Source of the DNA: Spirodela intermedia
Taxonomy: Eukaryota > Streptophyta > Magnoliopsida > Alismatales > Araceae
Length of the DNA stretch: 64,000 bases
Assembly: GCA_902729315.2 (NCBI GenBank)
Contig: LR746264.1
Span: 8,649,878 to 8,713,877, forward strand
Direction of reading: 5' to 3'
The notes under the pieces are model-generated. The model saw nothing but the letters and a program-made list of their open reading frames with translations, ran no database searches and had not been told where the DNA came from. Position numbers and translations under genes: made by a program. This document shows, one piece after another, positions 1 to 13,401 of this stretch. How positions within the stretch are numbered: the stretch's first letter is position 1; the number at the start of each line of letters is the position of its first letter.

Positions 1-1
1 C

Positions 2-3000
2 AATCCAAGGGTTGGAGTCAGTGTTTCCGGTTGTTCATTGTGGAGAGACTCTGGCAAGGTCATCAATATATCTGCAGGTGGTTTCCGGAGAGCTAATGCA
101 TTGTTGGGTTTGGATGAAAATCACATCCCTCTCACTGAAAGTGTGACAGATCAGACCAGTTTTGACACAGGCAATCGAAGGAAAAAGTCATGTCAATTGT
201 CAATAAACCCTGGAGCTTCTGGGATGTCTTTTTTTAATCCTTTAGGTGATGAACCAGTTGAAAGACGGTCGTTTATCTCTCATGGTAATGAAAATGTTTC
301 AAGAAATCAGATCGAGAGCAGTGGGCCTGGAAAGCTTCACGTCTCCAGCATGCATGCATCTGCTCCCATATCCCCGCCAATCATGTTTCATACTGCGGGT
401 GGAAGGTCTCTGCCCATTTCTGATGATGCATTAAGACGAGCAAGGAGCCTTCTTGGTGACCAGGATACTGAAATTTTACAGAATGGGATTAGTACTAGTT
501 ATTTAATACCGTCAGTATCAAATGATAATTTACATGAGATGTCACAGAACAAGGAAAATTTTGATTTCATTGGCAGTAATTCAGAAAGAAGCAGAAACAT
601 GTTCAAAATACCCATGCAGGAGTCGTCGCTGACCTTTGCTTCTCTGACGGCTGACTTTGCCCATGGTAATAAAGTCAACAATGATGCTTTCAGCTCTGAG
701 AGGATCCATGAGTTTGATGGTAAAATGTTGCACGTGCAAAATATGCCAAGGAAAGACCTTCATGAAACTTTTAAAGTGGAAAACTTGAGAATGGGACCAG
801 AAGGAAGGCCACCAAGGCCACCTCTGGCTAACATCTCAAATAAAGCAAGTGCCGGTATTCCAATTCAGGTGGATTTCTCTGGTGACAATAGAAGGCAAAG
901 GAGGACAAGTTCCATTTCTCCATTCAAAAGACCGAGAAGCTCTAGGTTTGTCTATTGTCTGGTTTATCAATTCTACAATCTTCACTCCTTTTCCCATCAA
1001 AGTAGGCCTGCTTTTATATCTGGAAGAAGCTAAACATATGGAGGAGTTTTCTGCTGGCTGGCGGCATTTAGCTAACCTCACCATTATATGCATGAAAAAC
1101 TGGTAGCCGTTTTTTTGCAGCAACAGGCTGGATGCATTTATGGTGTTACCCGCATTGTAATTGTTACAAGTTGTCCAGTTGTTAATATTCCTTTCTCTAG
1201 TTTGTTCTAATATCCTATCTATTTTCAGGTTCTCTACGCCTTTGCGTGAAAATACTTTCCTGATTGATACTGGTAAATAAGTGGAAAAAACTGGATTAAA
1301 GTGCTTGTTGCTAGGCAGATAGATTCAGAAAACTTATTCAAAATTTCTTTCTGTAGGTCAATCTCTTTCATCATCCGCCAAAGACTGTTGCCAAAAGTTA
1401 AAGGTATCCACTCATTATCCTTCTAAGCAGAACAGAAAGACTCTCTTGGAATTTTTTGGAGGACCTCCCAATCTTGATAACTCGGTAGGTGGGTCCGTTC
1501 CCTGTGATTTTGTTTTAGTTAGATCATCTGGCTTCCTTGTGGTACTGACTGTTGTATTGCAATGCTTATCAACTTAGTTGGAGAATTTGTCAGATCAGGT
1601 CAAGCATATAAATCTAGAGAAAGCAGCGACATATAAATTCAAGATATCATCTGACTCTGAGGCGATTGGAACAGATGAGCTTAAACATCTGCTGATTCAG
1701 TCTGGTGCTTCCTCACTAAAAGCGACCAAAGAGTAAATTATATTACTTTTATTGCATCTTGCATTTTCACTCTCAGTCATTGACGTTAATCATTTATATG
1801 AAACTAGGAAAACGTTAAATATGTTTCATGGTTTTTGGTCGTTTTCAATCTGCAGAAATTTGACGCGGTCATATAATTCTATAAATTGTTGAGAACTTTT
1901 AGCTTAAAGATTTTCCCGTATTTTCCTGGTCATGATTTAAAATTCAATTTAATTGATTCTTTTAATGATGGGAATTATTCTGTATCATATTCAGAACTGA
2001 TCTTAAGTTTTTTCTTGTTTACTTTCTATTAGTCTTCTTGAATTTTTTTGGTTGTCAATGCTGTGCCAAATTGATTCCTGTGGTGTATGTGCTTGAATCT
2101 CTTCAAACTTCGGGCATTATAGGAGAATGCATCACCCGACTCGAGTGTTCACTATTATGGTGTTTTTTAAATTCATCACCTGGTTACTGCATTTGATCTA
2201 TTTCATTATGCACAAAAAACACTTTGCGTAAGCAAGGACGTGCAAGCATGAGCATCAAAGCCATAAGTGAATGAAGTCATTTAGATGCTGATCTTAGCCC
2301 CAATCACATCTTTATAACCATTCCTGCACATAAAAAAGATGAATGCCTCTGTGACTTCATCAGATTATAGCTCATCTCTCTCATTAAGGATTTCATTGCT
2401 GATAACCTTTCCATTCTTTTGAAGAAGAAAAAGATTCATGGTTCTATAGACTTCAGACTGGGGCACGATGAAGAATATAGAAGTTAGAGTAAACCAAAAA
2501 ATTCTTTACTCAATATATTTATCAGTCTTAATAGACATTTTATAGTCCTATAGATTCATTGGTATGTAAAATGGAGTTGTGCGTACAATGAACAGTTTTG
2601 TATTGTTTTCAAATACCAAGTATTATGTGCAATCTGTGCTGCTATGTTACACGAAAGGAAGATGTCATGAGAGTGATTTGGAACATTTAAGATAAAATTT
2701 TAACGCTGACTTTTTTATCTGCAGATGTACTGAAAACATTATATTTAAAATGACTAAAAGCCATGAGGGAATGAAGTTTGTGTACCATTTTGGAAGGTCT
2801 GAATGTAGGAAACGTAGCAATAGAACTATCTTTAAAGAGATACGGACCCGTTTTTAGAGTGTCCTAGAAGGGGAAGAGGAAGACCAAAATAACTGAAAAA
2901 GAATTAAAAACATCAGGACTGAAATGTATAACAGCTCTATTCACTTCGGGGACTTCAACTTTCAAGATTTGCCCCTAAGATGGATGCTTAAACAGGTACT

Positions 3001-6000
3001 TACACAAATACAGTATCTAAAGATTTCTAGCTTCATCACTTAGATTTTCATTTCCGTAATAAACTTTTTCTTTCATAGAAGCAAGGGTGTATGTGTTGAG
3101 AACATATCAGGAATAGAAAAAGAAACAAATTGAGTCGGATTGTACTTAGCTGAATTCAGATTTGCTTGGCTTCAACTTCCTCTGGTCTACGGGCAAAAAC
3201 AAAATAATATTTTATTTTTAAGCCTAGTGACTTGGCCTTTATGTAGTCCTAATTGGACTCTTGAAATTCTCGCCAAATTATCAAACCTTGTTAAGCGCTC
3301 TCCGTTGAAACTCTCGTCTTTTTTGTTGATATTTAGCTGTCTTTTTATGAAAAAATGGAATAGTTGTCCTTTTTCTTGTATCCATAGAGCTGCATCTATT
3401 TACTATTCGCTGTTGTCTTTTGTATGGTTTTTATCTCTTAGGTGGGTACAGAATCACTACAAATGGATAGTTTGGAAGCTCGCCTGTCTAGAAAGAGGCT
3501 ATCCAGAACAAGCCAAAGGAAAATATTTAACTGCTGCCAATGTGCTTGAAGAATTAAAGTACAGGTAGTATGATCAGCCTTGTTCTCGAACATCATTTTT
3601 TTTGATAATTCTTTCATGATTTTATTCCATTTCATGTACTAGGTATGAAAGGGAAGTGAATCATGGCCACAGATCTGCAGTAAAACGAATTCTGGACGGC
3701 GATGCATCACCTGCCTCTATGATGGTCCTATGCGTTTCAGATATCCATCATCTCTCCAGCAATAGTACATGTGACGGCCAGCAGACTAGTAAACATGAAG
3801 ATGCCGATAAGTCCAAGAGCTGTAATAGACCCATAAATTGTGATGCTGTGAAAATAGAATTAACTGATGGATGGTAGGGATACGCTTTTGTACTGATATA
3901 TATGAATTTGAGTTTCTCTTGAAGGCATAATTTACTTTCAAGTGTACAGGTATTCGTTAGATGCTTTCCTGGATGGAGCTCTCTCAAACCATTTAGTGTC
4001 TGGCAAGCTGTTTGTGGGCCAGAAGCTCCGGGTGCGGTGAACTCCTCTTTCTATGCTCTACTCGGTGTCTTTTACTTTTTGTGGTCGCAGTTGTTCAATG
4101 ACTTATCACACTTTTTTTTAGATATGGGGAGCCGCTTTATGCGGCTGGGTCGGACCTGTTTCATCTCTTGAGGTTTGTGTTCTCTTTCAGCTCTTTCATT
4201 GAAGTGAGAAATTACATTGACGATATCAATACAATAAAAATTCGCTTTGTTAACAGGCTTGCAAATCGGTTAGTCTACAATTACACATTAACGGGACTTA
4301 TCGAGCACATTGGGCAGAGCGTTTGGGATTCTGTATGAAATTTTCCTGTTGGAAGAACATTTCTTCTTTCTTCTTTACATTAATTTTCACACGACATGAA
4401 TGTCTCTTCTAGCTTTTAGCTTCATCTTTCATTACTTGATTTTGTCCAGGTAAGGGCTTCAGATTTCCACTGGCTTTTAGGTGCATTAAGGGCGCTGGCG
4501 GTCAAATTCCTAAAACTTTGGTCGGTGTTACACGCATATATCCAATTCTTTACAAGGAGAGGTGCACTTCCTCAAGCTATTTTTTTTTATACATAGTATG
4601 TCAACGCTTCCAATAGACTATAAAAACCATAAATTCTTAATGCAGGTTTCCTGATGGTGGTTCCATTGTGAGATCCGAAAGGATGGAAAGCAAGATGGTA
4701 CATCTTCACAACCAGAGGTAAATTGATTTGCTTTCAGGGGCAATATATGCAGCCCGTCAGATGAGGATGGTGATAACTCTCCACTTATCAATAATAGTCC
4801 TGCGAGTACCTAACCCACCGACAATAATCCCCAGAAATGTACTCTAATTACTGGGGGTTATCTTATCAACGGATTGGCTCTTAGTTTACCAAAGCCATTC
4901 ATATTATTGTTAGTTTAGAACTCCCTACTTTTTTCTTTTGATTTTCCGTGGCGGAAGGTATAGACTATCAACACCTGGCCAGACGTTTACCATGGTCGTA
5001 CATCAGTGTCTAACCTAACTTATTCCAGGTCTTCGGCTTTGGCCGCATATCAGACCAGCTATGGTCCGGATATAGACATGTATTATATATCTTCTCCTGA
5101 TTTTCTTTGCATTTCTTAGCTATCTGGAAGCTTGTTTTTCATCCACCTAGACGCAAGCAACCCTTTCCCCAGCCGAATGGAAATGTGCACAAGCATCCCA
5201 ATATCTTTCATGATTTTGATCAACCGGTTTACCCAAGATTCCTAGCTATCCAACTAGTTCGGGAACAATAAAACTAGAGCTTTACTCGTGATTTCTCATG
5301 AAATACCACCGATTTTGTTTTAAACTGTACTGAAGAAATACATTCAGCTACATGTCTGACTGATTCTTGTTGCCGGAGGTACAAGTCATCATAGGGCGTG
5401 ATATATCAGCTGCTAACATCTCTCTTGGTTTACGGCAGGCGTCTACTAGTTGCTGAGGACATTATGTCGAAGCAAGACAAGTTCTTCAGCGAAAATGATA
5501 ACGACAGCGAAGAAGGCGCCAAGATTTTGAAGATACTTGAGACGTCCGCTGAGCCCGAAGTGCTGATGGCTAGCATGAGCTCAGAACAGCTGATTTCCGT
5601 TTCCAATTACCAGGCAAAGCAAGAGGCGAGTTTCTATCGAATTTGATTGGAGTTTATAATGTCCTGGAAATATTATTTGAAACTTGAGCTGTTAGAATCC
5701 CCAGGCAATCAAGCAGAACAACATAGTGAAGACAATAGAGAAGGCATTGGAAGATGCAGGCTTGAGTTCCCGAGAGGTCACCCCCTTCATGAGAGTGAGA
5801 GTGGTGGAGCTGAACCAGAAGGGCTCTTCTACAAAGGGCTCCCTTGTGCAAGGCTTGATAGCCATATGGAACCCAACCGAGCAGCAGGTCAGTCTTCTAC
5901 GTTATTTCTGCCCATCGCCTTGTCCGATCCGTTTATGTTCTTCGCAGCGTTTCCAAAGCCTCTTCCTAATGGGATCGATCTAGTATTCTGCGAGCCTGAA

Positions 6001-7036
6001 GCTGATGACTTGATGGTGCAGAAAGCTGATCTGGTGGAAGGGCAGATGTATTCTGTCTCAGGACTAACGCCTCTGAATGGTGTCTCTGATATCCTTCACT
6101 TACAAGCGAGAGGACCCACTAGCAGGTGGAAACCCCTGTCTCCAACAGCCAGCGACAAGTTTGAGTAAGACAACAACATACTAATCCATTCAGCCTCTCT
6201 CTCTCTCTCTCTCTCTAACTTATTGAGATTTCTCGTTGTATTATGAAATGTGTACTTCACTCTCTGCAGGCCCTTCTTCAATCCGCGCCGTCCAGCGTTA
6301 TTGTCGGCTTTGGGGGAGGTTCCTCTCTCAAGGTGAGTAGTCGTCTCCGTCCTGCGTTCACCCAGAAGAACTCAACTCTCCTCAAAGCTGAGATCAAGCC
6401 CCCTTTTCTCCTTCTATGCGTCGATATCCCCTCCCCAGTGAGTTTGACATCGCGGCGGCCATCTTGTACGTTGGGGACGTCTTCGCTGCCGGCCATCTAA
6501 AGAAGCAGTGGATATTCTTGACCGACGGATCCCTGGAAGGACCCTGTGGCTGCCTCCTCGCCGTCAGCCTCTGCTTGCCTGCCACTGACACGGACCTATC
6601 CGCGTTTCTCAGCCCCACGCTCCATGGTTCCACTGTAAGTGAGATCTCACCGATCCCCCCCTCGGAAAATAACCAGCTTTGGTAAATGATTTCTAACGTT
6701 TTGTGATTCATGTCCACAAGATCTGGTTTTATAATCTCGTCAAGAGAGCCCGTGATGAACCGAACCATCTCTGGGTAGCGGAAGCGACAGAGAACTCCAT
6801 CTGCTCCCAGAGCAGCGCCATTCCCGGCCATGCTCACCTCAAGGAAGCTGCGGCCCGTGTTAAGAAATGGGCTGATAATTCTACCTCGGTGAGGCCGTCT
6901 TCCACATTTCCCGGGTGGGTCTTCTATCTATCTTCTGATCTGACTCTCCGGCCACGCGTAGGCTCTTCAGAAGCTGAGGGAGAAGGTCCTACTTATCGTC
7001 GGCGGCGGCGGCGGCGGCGGCGGCCGTACAGACTAG
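2..7036 (+). CDS. BRCA2: BRCA2 homologue, 5'-partial (18 visible exons)
   Basis: Recombination mediator that loads RAD51 on single-stranded DNA in meiosis and break repair. Exons: 2-945, 1229-1272, 1357-1484, 1578-1732, 3442-3564, 3643-3873, 3950-4031, 4122-4172, 4257-4332, 4450-4561, 4646-4717, 5439-5625, 5705-5887, 6022-6164, 6270-6332, 6439-6634, 6721-6888, 6962-7036. They join without a phase break to give 1010 residues. The first exon is open at the window edge and carries two BRC-type RAD51-binding repeats: a degenerate one (SGKVINISAGGFRRANALLG) and a canonical one with FHTAGGRSLPISDDALRRAR. Exons 4-6 give the helical domain (WVQNHYKWIVWKLACLE). The OB folds follow (WYSLDAFLDGAL, INGTYRAHWAERLGF, SERMESKMVHLHNQR, EFDIAAAILYVGDVF, WFYNLVKRARDEPNHLWVAE). 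The C-terminus holds eight glycines from a GGC run just before the TAG. Intron 12 appears to use a GC donor. Identity is secure; exact ends of a few exons are inferred. Confidence 0.93.
2730..2960 (+). mobile_element. Possible decayed non-LTR retrotransposon tail in BRCA2 intron 4
   Basis: The 1.7-kb intron at 1733-3441 contains a stretch near 2865 that reads RGRGRPK, followed by a frameshift into KITEKELKTSG. Plant LINE-type polyproteins often end in an RGRPK-T-x-x-E motif of this kind. No terminal repeat, poly(A) tail or long frame survives. This is a weak motif-level call. Confidence 0.25.
5626..5704 (+). other. Probable GC-AG intron (BRCA2 intron 12)
   Basis: The upstream exon ends CAA GAG, followed by GCGAGT, and the downstream exon starts after CCCCAG with GCA ATC AAG. 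Only a GC donor at 5626-5627 keeps the frame (…KQE|AIKQNN…). The nearest GT donor (5630-5631) gives the wrong phase with the acceptors seen. The intron is 79 nt long. Confidence 0.65.
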
Positions 7037-7566
7037 AGGCGGCCTGCCACATCACAAAGGTGCGATCTTTTCTTCTGTATACACCCAACATTTCTATTCT
7101 CTCGTGCGGCGGAAACACGGCCTGTGGGTTGGCCAAAATACTGTATTTATTGCAGCCAAGGGCCCAATTGTGCCGTATATTCTTCGTTCGCTCTCTGGGT
7201 GGAGGATACTGTTGCATGTATGTGAGTCAAGTCACCGCTCTCTCTCTCTCTCTCTCTCTCGCTATATGGGAAGTTGTAAATAAGCATTCGGCGCTCTCAG
7301 GACGGCCCGAGCTAACCGTCAGAGGGTGTAGAAAGTGCACGGGCAACCTCTTCCCCGGCTGTCGTGTGGTTCATGAACGGTTAAAGGGTCAGAGCGGTAT
7401 CCGCACCGCAGTGATGGCATCCCGACTCATCTCGAACACTTGGCTGGGAAGCGCCTCCCTGTTCCTTCCCTCCCCTGGTCTAAAAAAACTATCTCGCTGT
7501 GGACTCGAAGAGTGCTTAAAACGGGCGGGTTCACGGGGGGGAGTTGCCGGAGGTGGAGGGGGTGAA
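7037..7566. other. Intergenic: BRCA2 3' end to SLP1 start
   Basis: These 530 bases should hold the BRCA2 3' UTR and the SLP1 promoter and 5' UTR. A (CT)n tract lies at 7237-7260. Open frames here do not resemble any family I know. No convincing TATA box is seen. Confidence 0.5.
7237..7260. repeat. (CT)12 microsatellite
   Basis: Perfect dinucleotide run about 300 bases upstream of the SLP1 start codon, probably in its promoter or leader. Such tracts can bind GAGA-type BPC factors in plants. Confidence 0.9.
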
Positions 7567-10500
7567 ATGGCGTCGCTGTCCTTCAGTTCCCTGGCGCTGC
7601 CGCCTTCGCAGTCTAGGAAGGTGTTGGCCTCCGCGCCGTATAATGGGGCGTTGAAGCCCATCGTCGTCAGGGGTGATCCTCCTACCTTCGTTTCGGCTCC
7701 AGGTCGCCGGATTGTGGCGGGTGAGGCTTCATCGCCTGCGGTCTTATTCGTACCCTTTCGTGTCTCCGGCTGTCGTTCGCTGTGGTTTTTGGTGTTCTGG
7801 GACTCTCGCGGTGCATCCATTGAGGAATCGGGAATTCCGTTTTTACGGCATGGAAACGATGGGAGACGGGACAATTCGTATTTCTGATCGCCGAACGTTT
7901 GCATCGGTTTGTTTTCTTTCTGCTATATGTTATTCTCCTGAAGATTGATGTTGGGAAATCATAGTGCGCCTTTCTTCGGGTGTTTATTGATATTTTACAA
8001 CACTTCAGTTAACTTTATGATCTATTAATCGGATATCCTCCAGCAGCCGTCTCTTCGTCTAGTCGACGCAGAAAACATCAGCAAACAAAGCATAAAATGT
8101 AATACTTTCTTTGCAGACCTCTCTGCGAGAGAAGGCAGTTTATTTAGCAATCTGTGTCCTCCGGTTCATTGTTCACGGACCAACTTTTTCTTTTTAAGAC
8201 GTCGCGATCCTCCTCTCAAACCGCTATTCTCAGATGATATTCTATGTAGTTCTAAGAGCATTCAATAAGGGAGCGATTGAATTCAAGAAGAAGCTCAAGT
8301 TTTAACTGAATGCATTAAATTGTCATTCAATCATAAGCCCTTTACCATCATGGCTACTGTTGCTATTCGAGCAGATTGTCCTTTTACCTCTCTTTCATTA
8401 GTTGTAGTGAACAAGTTATTGGTCAGCAGTGCATGGGCGAATCAGAGGAGTCTCAAAATCTTCAACATTATTTTCGAGTAGTTACTGTTTTTTTAATTTT
8501 TTTGTGTCGTAGGTAAAAAATTCATAACATGCAGATAACATCAGATATTTATTATTTTGTGTACTATCTTTTGTCTTACGTTTGGATAGCAAATATTTTG
8601 TTTCATCTGCTTGTTTGCATATTATTTTTCTAAGTGTTTCTAACTGTACCTCATCATGCAATATAGTTGGGGACTTGCATGGGGATCTTGCTAAAGCTCG
8701 ATGCGCACTAGAAACAGCTGGTGTCCTAAGCTCTGACGGTCAGGATTTATGGACTGGTGGAGAAACGGTATGAAGTGTTCTTAGCGCACTTAGAAGTCCA
8801 TATATTGCCATGGAATGTGAAATTTTAGTATATAATTTTATTTTATTTTTCATGAAAAGCTAAAGGCATCAATGACATCGCTATATCAATATAAATGAAA
8901 AAGTAATCTGCACTTATTATGAGACTAGAACTATGAGATAGTTTGCATAGATAACCATCAATGGAAATTTAATTCTATACACTCATCATTTCTTCTTTTC
9001 ATGAACGTGGGACAAAACTTTGTGAATTCTTATTGTATTTTCTCATGCCAATTATTGTAAACTGGAGATGGACCATGGAACTTTTTCCACGGATAGATTT
9101 TTATGAATATGTGGCAAAAGGGTAAAACTGCTTTGCTAATCATCGGAACTTTTCCTCAATGCGCCCTTAGAGTATTGTTCATTTGGACATAATGCTTTTT
9201 ACCACTTTCACACTATCCCACATGTTCAAAGAGGGGATGTGACTGCAGAATCGCAGAATTGTCAGGCTGATATATTACAATCAAAATGACTACTGGTAAA
9301 TTCAGTTGGAAAAATATGCATAAAATAGGCGTAATGCACATTTATATGATTTGCCTCACGCTGCTTTTCCAATATTTTGATTTGAATCATCATTTTTCCG
9401 GTGAGTAACTAAACTAGTCCTATGCTCTTTATTCATAGGTGTTGATTCAGCTAGGGGACATTCTGGACCGTGGAGAGGATGAAATTGCTATCCTGTCATT
9501 ATTACGATCTTTGGATGTACAAGCAAATGTAGTCGGGGGTGCTGTCTTCCAGGTCGGGACAAAGTGAATGGTTGCTTCTTTTTTCCCATAACGTTTCTGG
9601 AGGAGCCATTTTTGCCCATATATAGCTTTCCTAATTATTTTGTGGTTCTTATGATATCCTTTTGCTTTTTCTTAAGCAGGTTAATGGAAATCATGAAACC
9701 ATGAACGTAGAAGGTGATTTTCGCTATGTTGATCCTGGGGCTTTTGATGAATGCATAGACTTCTTAGAGCACTTGGATGGTCATGGATACAATTGGGAGG
9801 AAGCTTTTGTTAGTTGGATCAGCGTATCAGAAAGTTGGAAAGAGGATCGCAGAAAATCCCAAAGTGGCTGGGGGCCTTGGCAGCTGTTGAAGGTAGAAAT
9901 ATTTTCCGTTTCTCCCAGGATTCTGGTTGAAATTTGTTTATTTCAGTATTAGATCTGAATTAGTAAAGAAGAGAAACAAGTCCAAGAATTTTTTAACAAT
10001 CTTTTAGTTGAAACTTCAGGTTACCTTGAGTTCTGTAAATGTGTAGAAAACAATCGTCGAATTTCTTCAATCTATTCATTTCGTAACTAAAAAAATTGGT
10101 AATTATTCAAATCCTGAATATTCAGAAGTTGGAATAGTGAGTCCCTGGATCTAATGAGCTCCCAGCAGTGATTCAGTCCTCCTGGAATTTTTAGTTGTTT
10201 TCAATTTATGGGAATCGGACAACATTTAATTGAAAATTCACCAGAGAATATATGATTCCCCCCAAATTTCTTTTGTCAAAGAAAAACACGGCGACATTTT
10301 CTGTACCTGGGAAATATACAACCGAACATCATTCAACTACTGACCATGGCTTTAATCCTAGTGGTGAGGAAGAAGCCTCATGAATTACGTCTAAAGGAGG
10401 ATCCTCACATATTATGAATCCAATTGGAAACTTGACCATTTTTTACGTATAAAGGGCCTTGCTGTTGTGTCATTTTGCTTCACGGTTTTCTTGGAAGTTG

Positions 10501-12871
10501 AAAGTAAACACTTCTCTGTATTGTGCATTACTTCATGGTTTTCCTGGCATTTTATGTCATACTACATTTGTGGTTTTAGATAGCCCTTGCGTTTTTATAG
10601 ATTATTTTTTGTTTTTACCATCAGATGATCGTGTTTTTGCTATGCTTGGCTGTTCATATGGGTAGTGATCGTTTGAATCATATTACGTGCTTTCATTTGA
10701 ATATCCACGACGACACTCCACATTTTTATCGTTATGGAAACATTGTCATTTACTTGGATGGAAGCGTTTCATCCTTGATAGCTTGGAAATGTTGGCATTC
10801 CGACCAATTCTGCCTGATTGTTTGTCTTTGGTGATATATTGAGGTCATCCAGTTGAATACAGGCCATGAAAGGGTAGAACATGAATACCGTGTAATATAT
10901 TTAGAAGCAGATGGGTTAAATCCGTTCTAGAATTTTATGCTTGGCTAGGAGGCCAACAATAGAATTTTAGAAAAAGGAGGCAAAAGAAGAAATGAAAAAG
11001 GAAAGAACACAGCTAAGCTTTCTAGCATTGTATTTTTTTTGAAGATAATATGATTTCGATTAAAAAAATGATCTGCTTTTTTCCATTGATGTTATGGTGA
11101 TTTCTGCCTAAAGTATGTGACGAGTGCATCATGTATGTTGATCTTTTGAACTACACTTCAGCTGTCTGAATGCATTCTATCTATCTGAGCTGTTGACTTC
11201 TATGCTGACAGATGTGTTCAATTAGGACAGAGACAGAAAGGAGTTCTGGCGAGATCAACTCTTTTGCGACCGGGTGGTCCATTAGCTCGTGAATTATCAC
11301 GTCATGGTGTTGCCATTAAAGTTGAAGATTGGCTATTCTGTCATGGTGGACTTCTTCCCCATCACGGTAAATTAATGACGAAATTTGATTGCTTCAGAAA
11401 AAAAATCAACTTTGACTTTTTCTTTGCTTTAATATCTCAAAATTCGCATTCACATCCGCCAATATAACATATAAAAGACATAATTATTCATATATCAGGT
11501 TAATAACGACCGTAGAGAATAAGGATTCTAGAAGATTTCTGCCAGGCATGAAATACCGAATGAAAACTTTCGCATCATTTTATTTTACGTAAGTTTAAGC
11601 ATTTTCAATTTTTCAACTAACAACTTATGGAGAAAAATAGAAGCTGTTATGACGGGAAGCCAATGTTCCAAACATAAAGATCACGACTTGCCTTGTTTAC
11701 TATGTACTGAAATCATTTCATACTATAGGCCATGTGATGATATATTTCATGTTTGAACTCTGAACTTTCAGTTTTATAGTCTTTGTCATTTATCTTGAGC
11801 ACTGTTTCACAACCTAGACCTTATCTATTTACAACTGCTGTTTTGTGGCCTCATAATCCCCTGCATTACTACATATTTTGACAGTTGTGGAGGGTTTTGT
11901 GCCTCTTATGTTCTTCGAAAAAGTTTTGACATTATTTATGCTATTTTCCATATTTGGAGCGCTCCCTTGTTTCTCCACAGTCATATTGTTTAAACTTTTT
12001 GTCACAAGTTAGTTTTGCAGAATCGAATGTACATCGCTTACTGAGTTAATCATCTCGCAGTTGCATATGGTGTCGAGAGACTAAACAAAGAAGTTTCATG
12101 CTGGATGAGAGGTGGGTCAGGAGAAGATATCGACGACCTCGAAATTCCATTTTTGGCTACCCGGGGCTATGACAGTGTTGTCTGGAATCGACTGTATTCT
12201 AGAGAACCAGCAGACATGAGCTTTCGCAAACAACAGGTATCTTCAAGTTAGGCGCTTTCTACTGGCTGCTGAGTTTGCCAGAACCTGTAAATTCAATATT
12301 TTGTGATATTTTATTCTTGAGATACAGAAGATAAATATACTACTAGGGAAAGAGTTTCTTCCAGATCATTTAGAGTGTTTAGGAAGAAAAGTTTTTGTGG
12401 TCCAGTTTTTCTATTTTTTTCTCACTTGAATGGTTTTTTTCCCAGATTTGCTCAGTTGCAGAGGAGACATTGGGATCATTAGACGCCAAGGCAATTGTAG
12501 TAGGCCATACCCCGCAACCTAGTGGAGCAAACAGGTACTAACGATTCTAGCAACGAGGGTATGCCATCTTCTCCATTTATTTAAGCATAGGCTCTTCATT
12601 TTTTGAGTAATATATTTTTTTTATCTTATTTTATGAAGCAAATGTAACGAAAAAATATGGTGCATTGATGTGGGGATGTCAAGTGGAGTCTTCAATTCAA
12701 GGCCAGAGGTGCTGTTTAAGCTCTTTTCGAACCTTCCTTCTTGATCCAGCACTTTCTAACCATGCAGCATCGGGGATTCAACAGGTTCTGGAGATTGTAG
12801 ACAACAGAGCGAGAATATTAAGAAGCTCGGCGGATTCGTTTGCCGGATTGGAGGCTGTAGATTACATCTGA
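7567..12871 (+). CDS. SLP1: Shewanella-like protein phosphatase 1, chloroplastic
   Basis: Metal-dependent PPP-type phosphatase of the bacterial-like SLP1 group, which in Arabidopsis is plastid-located. Exons: 7567-7720, 8667-8767, 9439-9552, 9680-9892, 11231-11366, 12061-12236, 12446-12534, 12639-12708, 12785-12871. The phases are consistent and give 379 residues, close to the roughly 400 of Arabidopsis SLP1. Catalytic motifs occur in order: GDLHGD (exon 2), GDILDRG (exon 3), GNHE (exon 4), CHGG (exon 5) and GHT (exon 7). The first exon is rich in Ser and Ala and fits a transit peptide (MASLSFSSLALPPSQSRK), then the family's PPTFVSAPGRRIVA block leads into the phosphatase core. The ATG at 7567 starts the transit peptide. 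The protein ends VADYI-like (AVDYI). Only about 530 bases separate it from BRCA2 upstream, and it converges on the TBL gene downstream. Confidence 0.95.
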
Positions 12872-13401
12872 TTTCATTATGAGGAAAGACAGCTTCAGAG
12901 CCTATTCTGCTCTGAAGAACTTCCTGCAACTGGAGTTGATAGAGCTCATAGATGGTCAGATCTCATCCGGGCAGAAACGAGGACCATTTCATTCAATAGC
13001 AATCCAGAAGAGTCCCACATGGTTCTTCCCTATCTCAATCTCAGTTATGGTGATTTCACGGCTTGGTCTGCCCTGCTGTGCCACTGGAAAGGCCTTGAAG
13101 CATTTGAGACCGCATAGTTACCATTATTACATCAAATATACAACAATATCTCGATTCATCATTGTATTGTATTATTCCTCATAATGTAAGTATTCCCTCC
13201 GGATATTTCATTTTTTCCTGTTTTTTCTCATCGTGCTGTGTCTAATCTTGCAACTATCTAGACCCATATAGAGGATTACTATATATATCTATACGTATGT
13301 ATATGTATTTGTACAAGTGAAATCCCAGAAATTATATCAAAAAATCACTTAACTTGGCTCTAATTTTTTTTTCTTCTGGTCTCTTCAAATGAAAAAATAG
13401 A
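12872..13401. other. Convergent 3' intergenic region
   Basis: This AT-rich stretch lies between the stop codons of SLP1 (+) and the first TBL gene (-), so it should carry both 3' UTRs. The last part of the SLP1 side stays open in one frame (12879-13184), but it shows no domain and is probably UTR. Confidence 0.6.
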
